From the NCBI GenBank assembly GCA_003224515.1, contig QHZC01000152.1:8936-14229 (forward strand): DNA of 5,294 nucleotides. The letters are read 5' to 3'. Position 1 is the stretch's first letter. Each line of letters begins with the position of its first letter. This stretch comes from Acidobacteriota bacterium (lineage in GTDB: Bacteria > Acidobacteriota > Terriglobia > Acidiferrales > UBA7541). The notes under the pieces were generated by a model that searched no databases, had not been told where the DNA came from, and saw nothing but the letters and a program-made list of their open reading frames with translations. Below, piece after piece: positions 1 through 4,776 of the stretch. The position numbers and the translations under genes were made by a program.

Positions 1-54
1 TTCTGCAGCCAACGCCCATGCCATCCCGTGCGCTGTTTTGAAGAAGACCCCGAG

Positions 55-89
55 ATCCTTCCGCGATCCTCGCCGGATCGCTTCAGGAT
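55..89. repeat. Imperfect inverted repeat, dispersed-repeat type
   Basis: The inner stem GCGATCC (63-69) pairs perfectly with GGATCGC (75-81) around the loop TCGCC. An outer stem ATCCT (55-59) pairs with AGGAT (85-89), separated from the inner stem by a 3-nt internal loop on each side. The flanks read GAGATCCTTC and TTCAGGATGACAG. From memory, strings of the form 'gagatccttcg...ctcaggatgaca' recur in intergenic DNA of acidobacterial and some other soil-bacterial genomes, so this is probably one copy of a REP-like family. The fold is visible in the sequence; family membership is inference. Confidence 0.5.
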
Positions 90-111
90 GACAGCGCTTT
101 CACTGGCGTTT

Positions 112-131
112 GGTTGGGCGGCGGCCCATCC
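112..131. repeat. Short GC-rich hairpin
   Basis: TGGGC (115-119) pairs with GCCCA (124-128) around GGCG. After a T/T mismatch, GG (112-113) pairs with CC (130-131). It lies 22 bases past the first inverted repeat and may belong to the same dispersed unit. A related string, GGGCGGCCCAT, recurs at 296-306. There is no T-tract on either side, so it is not an intrinsic terminator. Confidence 0.3.
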
Positions 132-482
132 AGGTGCGATGACAGCCACCCTCAGCCAAAAGTATCCAGGCTAGCTGTACCGGCCGGCCAGAGTTCAGCG
201 CCCGCGACACCGGCTAGAACTGACGTGGTCAGCATGGCACTCAGGAACTCGCGGGGGCTAAGCTATCGGGGTCGGACTCGAGGGATGGATGCGTCGGGCG
301 GCCCATGAAAAGTTCCTCTCAGAATCTGCTGGAGGGTAATTGGCAGAAGTGCAAAGTGCAAGGCGAAGTTTCGACCGACAAAGTTCGGCCGGTGAAGAAA
401 TAGACGTGGCACCGCGGGTGACCTTGAGGTCTGATTTCCTTCTGATGGGCTGGAGTAGAGGCCGAGGCGTGCTTTGCGGATA

Positions 483-491
483 TGCTAGAAT
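483..491 (+). promoter_or_regulatory. Extended -10 promoter candidate for gatCA
   Basis: TG-C-TAGAAT fits the extended -10 pattern TGnTATAAT with one mismatch in the hexamer. No good -35 hexamer lies 16-18 bases upstream (the bases there are CGAGGC-like), which is tolerated by extended -10 promoters. Transcription would start near 498, giving a leader of about 33 nt before the gatC start at 531. Assignment is by consensus only. Confidence 0.35.
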
Positions 492-519
492 TTTCCTGCC
501 CTTCGAACCCCTGAATTAC

Positions 520-524
520 AGGAA
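520..524 (+). promoter_or_regulatory. Ribosome binding site of gatC
   Basis: AGGAA lies 6 nt before the TTG at 531. This supports the TTG as the true start, because no in-frame ATG lies nearby and the protein begins exactly where GatC homologues do. Confidence 0.6.
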
Positions 525-530
525 ATTGCT

Positions 531-833
531 TTGAAGATCAGCCGTGAAGATGTGCTGCGCGTGGCGGAGCTGGCCTATCTGGACCTGAGCGAGCCCGAGC
601 TGGATACATACCGCGCGCAAATTGACGAGATTTTGGAATACATCGGGAAACTGAACGAGTTGGACACGGCCAAGGTCGAGCCCATGGCGCAGGTGCTGAG
701 CGGCGACCAAACGGCGGATGCCACACTGCGCGAGGACCTGATTGTGCCGTGTGCGGTGGCTGAGGACGTCCTGAGGCACGCCCCGGACCCCGAGCCGCCG
801 TATTTCCGGGTGCCGAAGGTCATAGAGCGATAG
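531..833 (+). CDS. gatC: Asp/Glu-tRNA amidotransferase subunit C (GatC)
   Basis: This is the small subunit of the cytoplasmic heterotrimer GatCAB, which amidates Asp-tRNA(Asn) and/or Glu-tRNA(Gln). GatC has no active site; it wraps around the GatA-GatB interface and stabilises GatA. The 100-aa product has the usual family length. It carries the N-terminal helical part with VAELAYLDL (about residues 11-19), the central LNELDTAKVEPMAQV segment (41-55), LREDL (66-70), and the C-terminal tail ending PPYFRVPKVIER, which is characteristic of the family. The start is TTG, supported by AGGAA at 520-524. gatA follows after 67 bases on the same strand, so the two are probably co-transcribed from the extended -10 at 483-491. 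Nothing looks damaged. Identification is by motif recognition and by the adjacent gatA. Confidence 0.95.
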   Translation: MKISREDVLRVAELAYLDLSEPELDTYRAQIDEILEYIGKLNELDTAKVEPMAQVLSGDQTADATLREDLIVPCAVAEDVLRHAPDPEPPYFRVPKVIER

Positions 834-900
834 GTTTGGAGCGCCAGCACGCTGCTTGCGATTTTGTTTTTGCAGATTCGAGAGGAAGCCGGCGCTCGGG

Positions 901-2310
901 ATGCCGACGAACTGGACGATTGACGGAGTCAAAGAGGCGCTGGCGGCGAAGAAAATTTCGGCGCGTGAGCTGACTGCGGACTTTTACAAGCGCATCGAAT
1001 CGCGGAATCGGGAGCTGAACGCTTACCTGACGCTGTCGCCGGAGCGGGCCCGGAGGCAAACAGACAGAATCGATGCGTTGGTGGCGGAAGGAAAGCCGCT
1101 GCCGCTGCTGGCGGGCGTACCCGTGGCCGTCAAGGACGTCATCAGCACCCGTGGGATAAAGACAACGTGTGGTTCGAAGATCCTAGAAAACTATGTTCCA
1201 CCGTACGATGCGACCGCAGTTGAGCGGCTGGAGGCGGCTGGTGCGGTCATCCTGGGAAAGACCAACTGCGACGAATTCGCGATGGGAAGCTCGAATGAAA
1301 ACTCGGCTTACGGGCCGGTGAAGAACCCTCTCGCCGAAGATCGTGTGCCGGGAGGATCGAGCGGAGGCTCGGCAGCGGTGGTGGCGGCCGGTCTGGCGGT
1401 GGCCTCACTCGGGACGGATACGGGCGGTTCCATCCGGCAGCCGGGCTCATTTTGTGGAATCCCCGCCATGATGGGGAGCTATGGTCGAGTTTCGCGGTAT
1501 GGGCTGATCGCCTTTGCGTCCTCACTGGACCGAATCGGTCCATTCGCGAGCAATGTGAGAGACGTGGCGGCAATCCTGCGAGTCATCGCCGGGCGCGACC
1601 CGCACGATTCGACTTCGACGACCGTGCCGGTACCCGATTACCGGGCGGAACTTGGGAAGGCAGTGAAGGGGCTGCGGCTGGGAATTCCCAAGGAGTATTT
1701 CGCCGAAGGCATGGATGCGGGAGAGCGGAAGAAAATCGAAGCCGGTATGGAGGTTTTTGAAAAACTGGGGTGTCAACTGGTTGACATTCGCATGCCACAT
1801 ACAGACTACGCGATCGCGGCCTATTACATCATCGCGACGGCGGAAGCGAGTTCCAACCTGGCACGGTACGACGGTGTGCGGTATGGATTGCGCGTGGATG
1901 ATGAGTCCCTGCTTGCTATGTATCGTAGGACGCGGGGTGCGGGATTTGGCGCGGAGGTAAAGCGCCGCATCGTGCTCGGCGCCTACTACTTGAAGGGGCA
2001 GAAGGTTCGTTCCCTCATTGCCCAGGATTTCCGCGATGCGTTTAAAAAAGTAGATGCGATCCTGACGCCGACTTCTCCGGTTCCTCCTTTCAAATTGGGC
2101 GAGCGCACGGACGATCCGCTCCAAATGTATCTTGCTGATATATATACAGTTACAGGATCGTTGGCGGGAGTCCCGGGGATCTCCGTTCCTTGCGGCAAGA
2201 TCGACGAAAAGCTGCCAGTAGGTATGCAAATTCTTGCGGGGGCTTTCCTAGAGGCGCGCGTCCTCGCGCTGGCCCATGCTTTCGAGCAGGCCGGAGGAGC
2301 CGCGGTGTGA
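901..2310 (+). CDS. gatA: Asp/Glu-tRNA amidotransferase subunit A (GatA), with internal 10-aa gap
   Basis: This is the amidase-signature subunit of GatCAB: it hydrolyses glutamine and passes ammonia to GatB for amidation of Asp-tRNA(Asn) and/or Glu-tRNA(Gln). From the ATG at 901 it has 469 aa (usual about 480-490). The catalytic triad is present as Lys78 (GVPVAVKDV), cis-Ser153 (VPGGSSGGS) and nucleophile Ser177 (TDTGGSIRQP). Residues matching the S. aureus glutamine contacts Phe206, Tyr309, Arg358 and Asp425 are Phe205, Tyr308, Arg356 and Asp413. Two oddities stand out. Ten residues normally reading like TFALSSGYYD are missing between Gly360 and Ala361 (base 1980/1981). The usual CGVVGLKPTYGR block reads CGIPAMMGSYGR (185-196). 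The ATG at 901 is preferred over an in-frame TTG at 856, which would add 15 residues that look unlike the family. AGAGGAAG at 881-888 is a candidate ribosome site, with a long spacing of 12 nt. The gene is probably expressed; reduced activity is possible but unproven. Confidence 0.95.
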   Translation: MPTNWTIDGVKEALAAKKISARELTADFYKRIESRNRELNAYLTLSPERARRQTDRIDALVAEGKPLPLLAGVPVAVKDVISTRGIKTTCGSKILENYVPPYDATAVERLEAAGAVILGKTNCDEFAMGSSNENSAYGPVKNPLAEDRVPGGSSGGSAAVVAAGLAVASLGTDTGGSIRQPGSFCGIPAMMGSYGRVSRYGLIAFASSLDRIGPFASNVRDVAAILRVIAGRDPHDSTSTTVPVPDYRAELGKAVKGLRLGIPKEYFAEGMDAGERKKIEAGMEVFEKLGCQLVDIRMPHTDYAIAAYYIIATAEASSNLARYDGVRYGLRVDDESLLAMYRRTRGAGFGAEVKRRIVLGAYYLKGQKVRSLIAQDFRDAFKKVDAILTPTSPVPPFKLGERTDDPLQMYLADIYTVTGSLAGVPGISVPCGKIDEKLPVGMQILAGAFLEARVLALAHAFEQAGGAAV

Positions 2311-2339
2311 ACCCTTTCCGCGTGGACGGATGAGACCGC

Positions 2340-2876
2340 GTGTCATCCCTTGCGACCATCCTTGAGAATCTGGCTCGTGCGCAAAGCGAACTCCTCAGCG
2401 CCACGGATGCCATCCCTGCGTACCAATGGAAAACCAAGCCTGCGGACGGGCGGTGGTCAGCTCGCGAACTGATCGGCCACCTGAGCGCGATCGAGAAGGC
2501 CATCCTCAGTCGTGCCGACAAGCTCCTGCGAAAACCGCCAAAATCGGTGCCGTTTTTCAAACGGTTTCATGTTCCGATGATGCTCGTCGAACGACGCTTC
2601 ATCCGGCGCAAGGCGCCGGTCCCAGTCGAACCCCAGATGATCTGCGAAAAGGAAGAGATGCTGGCGGAATTGCGCGGAGTGCGTGACCGTACGCTGGCAT
2701 TTATCGAAGCGATGAGGAGCCGGGACCTCAGTAAATGGAGCATGCCGCATCCGTTTCTCGGGACCTTAAATGCGTATGAGTGGCTTCAATTTATCGCCTC
2801 GCATGAAATACGGCACACGAAACAGATGCGAGAGATTGCCGTAACCCTACCGAAAACCGTAATAAGTTTGGATTAG
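2340..2876 (+). CDS. DinB-like (DinB/YfiT superfamily) putative metal-binding protein
   Basis: The 178-aa product fits the DinB/YfiT four-helix-bundle superfamily, whose members bind a divalent metal through three histidines; some are thiol (bacillithiol or mycothiol) transferases or hydrolases, but most are uncharacterised. Candidate ligands are His47 in ARELIGHLSAIEKAIL and His155 and His159 in ASHEIRHTKQM. This is the classic spacing of one His near residue 45-50 and an HxxxH near the C-terminus. W39 in DGRWSARELIGH is also typical. There is no signal peptide or membrane segment, so the protein is probably cytoplasmic. The start is a GTG at 2340, 29 bases after the gatA stop, with only a weak purine-rich GGACGGA ahead of it. 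The close spacing suggests read-through from gatCA, but I see no functional link to tRNA amidation. The substrate cannot be stated from sequence. It is unrelated to DNA polymerase IV, which shares the name dinB. Confidence 0.85.
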   Translation: MSSLATILENLARAQSELLSATDAIPAYQWKTKPADGRWSARELIGHLSAIEKAILSRADKLLRKPPKSVPFFKRFHVPMMLVERRFIRRKAPVPVEPQMICEKEEMLAELRGVRDRTLAFIEAMRSRDLSKWSMPHPFLGTLNAYEWLQFIASHEIRHTKQMREIAVTLPKTVISLD

Positions 2877-2926
2877 TAGAACATTTTTACCACTGTCTGG
2901 GCTTTGCTTTCCCTTCGTACCACGCC

Positions 2927-2970
2927 CCCGCACAGCGAAAAAGTGTGGGAAAAGGCCTGTTTCGCCAGGC
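2927..2970. other. Two adjacent hairpins in the 2877-3112 intergenic region
   Basis: CCCGCAC (2927-2933) pairs with GTGTGGG (2943-2949), with one G-U pair, around a 9-nt loop. Six bases on, GCCTG (2955-2959) pairs with CAGGC (2966-2970) around TTTCGC; AAA and TTT outside it could extend the stem past a bulged G. No T-run follows on the + strand, so this is a poor intrinsic terminator for the DinB-like gene. On the minus strand the second hairpin is followed by CTTTTCCC, but no minus-strand gene is seen to need it. It could be a transcript-end structure or a leader element of the next gene; neither is shown. Confidence 0.3.
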
Positions 2971-3024
2971 TTTAGAGAGAAAGTACTAGACGTATGGTTT
3001 TTCCCTGGCAGAACGGAACGACTA

Positions 3025-3054
3025 TTGCTCTGGAATTAGTGCAGCGCATACGAT
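3025..3054 (+). promoter_or_regulatory. Weak promoter candidate for the small HTH gene
   Basis: TTGCTC (3025-3030) and TACGAT (3049-3054) are separated by 18 bases, matching three of six and four of six consensus positions respectively. A start near 3061 would give a leader of about 52 nt. The 236-bp gap before the gene makes an independent promoter likely somewhere here, but this exact pair is uncertain. Confidence 0.2.
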
Positions 3055-3100
3055 GTCTACAGCATCAAAGGAAACGTAGAGGGAACTCAGGGCGGAGCAG

Positions 3101-3105
3101 AGGAG
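3101..3105 (+). promoter_or_regulatory. Ribosome binding site of small HTH gene
   Basis: AGGAG lies 7 nt before the ATG at 3113. This is the strongest Shine-Dalgarno match in the window and fixes the start of the 72-aa gene. Confidence 0.7.
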
Positions 3106-3112
3106 CTGGGCC

Positions 3113-3331
3113 ATGGTTACCGTGAAGTCGAGCCAAAAAATCTTCACCGATTCGGAAGTCGCCAACTTGACAGGTATTTGCGTCGAGCATGTGCACAACT
3201 TTGCCAAGAGCCGCCATTTGGGCTTCATCGCGCGGGCGGCGGAGGCGGCTGGCATCAGTGCCGATCAATGGCTGTTCACCCTTTCGGATCTGATGGTTCT
3301 GGTGACCCTGTTTCCGAAATGCACGCACTAA
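3113..3331 (+). CDS. Small MerR-like helix-turn-helix protein, 72 aa
   Basis: The protein contains a MerR/excisionase-like HTH motif at about residues 9-36 (KIFTDSEVANLTGICVEHV followed by HNFAKSRHLGF), matching the usual pattern of 'fT..EvA.lTGi....l..fa....lg'. A C-terminal segment, WLFTLSDLMVLVTLF (about 53-67), resembles the part of such domains that packs on the HTH. There is no effector-binding domain, so it may act as a small DNA-binding regulator or as an adaptor; the target is unknown. I recall very similar short proteins in Acidobacteriota, apparently lineage-conserved and uncharacterised, but could not search. It has a strong ribosome site (AGGAG at 3101-3105) and its own intrinsic terminator starting 26 bases after the stop, so it is a monocistronic unit. 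A real gene is very likely; DNA binding is inference. Confidence 0.85.
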   Translation: MVTVKSSQKIFTDSEVANLTGICVEHVHNFAKSRHLGFIARAAEAAGISADQWLFTLSDLMVLVTLFPKCTH

Positions 3332-3356
3332 GGTCTTAGACGCAAACTGACTTTTC

Positions 3357-3392
3357 ATGGCTCCCTGGCCTGGCCGGGGAGCCATTTTTGTT
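3357..3392 (+). terminator. Rho-independent terminator
   Basis: ATGGCTCCC (3357-3365) pairs perfectly with GGGAGCCAT (3377-3385). The stem can extend inward by T-G, G-C and G-C pairs to a 5-nt loop CCTGG (3369-3373), about 12 bp in all. TTTTGTTT follows directly. It ends the transcript of the 72-aa HTH gene and separates it from the secreted-protein gene at 3511. Confidence 0.9.
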
Positions 3393-3499
3393 TCGGGGGC
3401 ATCCAAGGCGTCCAAACGGCAGGTTGCAGGTCCCGAGGGCGCGGGATTATGCTCGCAGGAGGGGGCAAACCGGGCAGGTGTGCATGCATCCGACACCAC

Positions 3500-3505
3500 A
3501 GGAAA
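3500..3505 (+). promoter_or_regulatory. Ribosome binding site of the exported-protein gene
   Basis: AGGAAA lies 5 nt before the ATG at 3511. It favours that start over the in-frame ATG at 3484 and over an upstream start near 3388, which would sit inside the T-tract of the preceding terminator. Confidence 0.5.
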
Positions 3506-3510
3506 CCTCG

Positions 3511-4521
3511 ATGGGATCACCCAGAGTATTCGCGCTAGTCACTTGCGCTATCCTGGCAAGTTGGGCCGGCACATTCGCTTGCTCCCCGTCGGCGGGCGGT
3601 ATTCCATGCAAACAGGGGCAGCCAGTCGAAGAGCGGCATGCCGGCAGCACCGACCGACAGGCAGGAGTGCCTGCTTTGCCGCGAGGCAAGAAGCTGGTCT
3701 TGAAGGACGGAAGCTTTCAGATGGTTCGGGACTATCAGCGGAACGGAGAGCGGGTTCGCTACATGAGCGCGGAGCGAGGCGATTGGGAGGAGATTCCCTC
3801 GGCGATGGTGGATTGGGATGCGACGGCAAAGGCGGCGGCAGTGGAAAAAAGCGAGGAGGATGCGCTCGCCAAAAAGATCCACGCGCTGGAGCAAGCCCAG
3901 CAAATTGAGACGGTTATGGACGTAGACGCGAGCCTGCAGGTGTCACCCGGTGTCTTCCTGCCGCCCGGAGAGGGAATGTTTCTGATCGATGGCAAATCCG
4001 TGAAGCCTCTGGAACAGGTGGGCTCCGAGATCAAGACAGACAAGAAGCAGTATCTGAAGCGGGTGCTTTCGCCCATTCCCATCGTCCCCAGCAAGCAAAA
4101 CGTGCAAATTCCCGGAACCAGGGCAATTATCCGGGCAACGAATGGACAAACAGAGTTTTATTTGCGCGAAGCGCCGCCGGATCCGGACCGCACAACGCCC
4201 ATCGCGAAAAGCAGCCGGCCGGGTGAATCCGGGCCGGAAGTGGAGCTCGTGCGGGCGACGGTGAAGGGCAACAAGCGGCAGTTGGAGTCGATCAAGAGTC
4301 TTTTCGGAGAACAGGTGGAGGAAAAGCGCAACACCATCTCGATCCAACGATGGGAAATTGCGCCTACCGTCTTTCGCTTTACATTAAGCGCGCCCCTGCC
4401 ACCCGGCGAATACGCGCTGGCGGAGATACTGCCGGGTGGAATGAACCTCTTCGTGTGGGATTTTGGCGTGGACCCGGCAACGGGAGCGAAGCCGACAACA
4501 CCGCAAAAGAAGAAAAACTAA
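3511..4521 (+). CDS. Exported protein of unknown function, 336 aa
   Basis: I do not recognise a characterised function. From the ATG at 3511 the N-terminus has a basic Arg5, a hydrophobic core (VFALVTCAILASWAGTFA, residues 6-23) and a likely cleavage near TFA-C24. Cys24 could be lipidated, but TFAC is a poor lipobox. Next come a Lys-rich start and a segment KLVLKDGSFQMVRDYQR followed by RVRYMSAERGDWEEIPSAMVDWDAT (61-105), a charged helix with possible coiled coil (105-135), and two predicted beta-rich parts: DVDASLQVSPGVFLPPGEGMF (137-157) and the C-terminal APLPPGEYALAEI to FVWDFGVDP (294-322). The tail PQKKKN is basic. The 61-105 pattern recurs, from memory, in many acidobacterial envelope proteins. 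It has its own start signals and is insulated upstream by the terminator at 3357-3392. No terminator is seen downstream. An envelope or periplasmic location is inferred. Confidence 0.8.
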   Translation: MGSPRVFALVTCAILASWAGTFACSPSAGGIPCKQGQPVEERHAGSTDRQAGVPALPRGKKLVLKDGSFQMVRDYQRNGERVRYMSAERGDWEEIPSAMVDWDATAKAAAVEKSEEDALAKKIHALEQAQQIETVMDVDASLQVSPGVFLPPGEGMFLIDGKSVKPLEQVGSEIKTDKKQYLKRVLSPIPIVPSKQNVQIPGTRAIIRATNGQTEFYLREAPPDPDRTTPIAKSSRPGESGPEVELVRATVKGNKRQLESIKSLFGEQVEEKRNTISIQRWEIAPTVFRFTLSAPLPPGEYALAEILPGGMNLFVWDFGVDPATGAKPTTPQKKKN

Positions 4522-4712
4522 TTGCCAAATCGGGGATCGCACGGGACGATCAGGGACCAGCAAATCCTGCTGCTTCCGAGGGCGCCGCGAGAAGCCGAGA
4601 AAGAATCACTAGCCCAACTTCCACGGCAGTCGAGGTGATGTCCTGAAAAAAGCGGGGATCGTCTTGGAGAAGTGGTTTGTTTTCACAACGCATTGCATAA
4701 ATTAGGCAGAAT

Positions 4713-4728
4713 AGTGACTAAAGTGACT
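4713..4728. repeat. Short direct repeat AGTGACT x2 near IS left end
   Basis: AGTGACT occurs at 4713-4719 and 4722-4728, a 9-bp period. It lies about 50-65 bases before the transposase start, where an IS1634-type left end would be expected. It could be part of a terminal repeat or a transposase-binding site; this is inference from position only. Confidence 0.3.
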
Positions 4729-4760
4729 GTAATTTCTCTTGACATTATGAAGAGATAATG

Positions 4761-4770
4761 CTACATGTAG
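4761..4770. repeat. Perfect 10-bp palindrome CTACATGTAG
   Basis: The sequence equals its own reverse complement and sits 6 bases before the transposase ATG. It occupies the position expected for an operator or ribosome site, where no good Shine-Dalgarno sequence is present. Chance occurrence is possible. Confidence 0.3.
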
Positions 4771-4776
4771 TGGCCA

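Larger units (their letters stand above)
1..530. other. Non-coding leader region upstream of gatC, with repeats
   Basis: No convincing gene is seen on either strand. The open frames present, including one running from the left edge to about base 172, are short, lack a ribosome binding site and read as low-complexity Arg/Ser/Pro/Gly peptides typical of GC-rich non-coding DNA. The stretch holds two inverted repeats (55-89 and 112-131), a second copy of a GGGCGGCCCAT-like string at 296-306, a 7-bp tandem repeat AGTGCAA x2 at 348-361, and a candidate gatC promoter at 483-491. No tRNA or rRNA structure was recognised. The end of an upstream gene cannot be excluded for the first few dozen bases. 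Confidence 0.6.
4522..4776. other. Intergenic region between exported protein and transposase
   Basis: No gene is supported. The first part is GC-rich like the neighbouring chromosome. From about 4675 the composition turns AT-rich (for example AACGCATTGCATAAATTAG), which suggests that the chromosome-to-IS junction lies somewhere between roughly 4675 and 4735. The junction cannot be fixed because the right end of the element is outside the window. The 9-mer CGGGGATCG occurs at 4531-4539 and 4653-4661, probably by chance. No terminator was found after the gene ending at 4521. Confidence 0.4.

Noticed and set aside
114..308. 64-aa open frame on the + strand
   Set aside because: No ribosome site, low-complexity composition, overlaps inverted repeats; resembles no known protein.
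340..534. 64-aa open frame on the + strand running into gatC
   Set aside because: Arg/Ser-rich, covers the gatC promoter and ribosome site, and has no support of its own.
856..900. TTG at 856 as the gatA start
   Set aside because: The added 15 residues (Cys/Phe/Arg-rich) do not resemble GatA N-termini; the protein matches the family from the ATG at 901.
1522..2229. 235-aa minus-strand open frame opposite gatA
   Set aside because: A shadow of the GC-rich gatA coding strand; its Arg/His-rich content shows no family features.
3065..3520. 151-aa minus-strand open frame
   Set aside because: Lies opposite the well-supported 72-aa HTH gene and its terminator; no motif.
3357..3908. 183-aa + strand open frame overlapping the exported-protein gene
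   Set aside because: Starts inside the terminator stem, is Gly/Arg/Ala-rich, and competes with a frame that has a signal peptide and conserved motifs.
4350..4646. 98-aa + strand open frame over the 3' end of the exported-protein gene
   Set aside because: Out-of-frame shadow without a ribosome site; the main frame ends naturally with conserved FVWDFGVDP and a basic tail.
4739..4759. TTGACA (4739-4744) with GATAAT (4754-4759) as a promoter
   Set aside because: The spacer is only 9 bases; no acceptable -10 is found at 16-18 bases, so it is not called.
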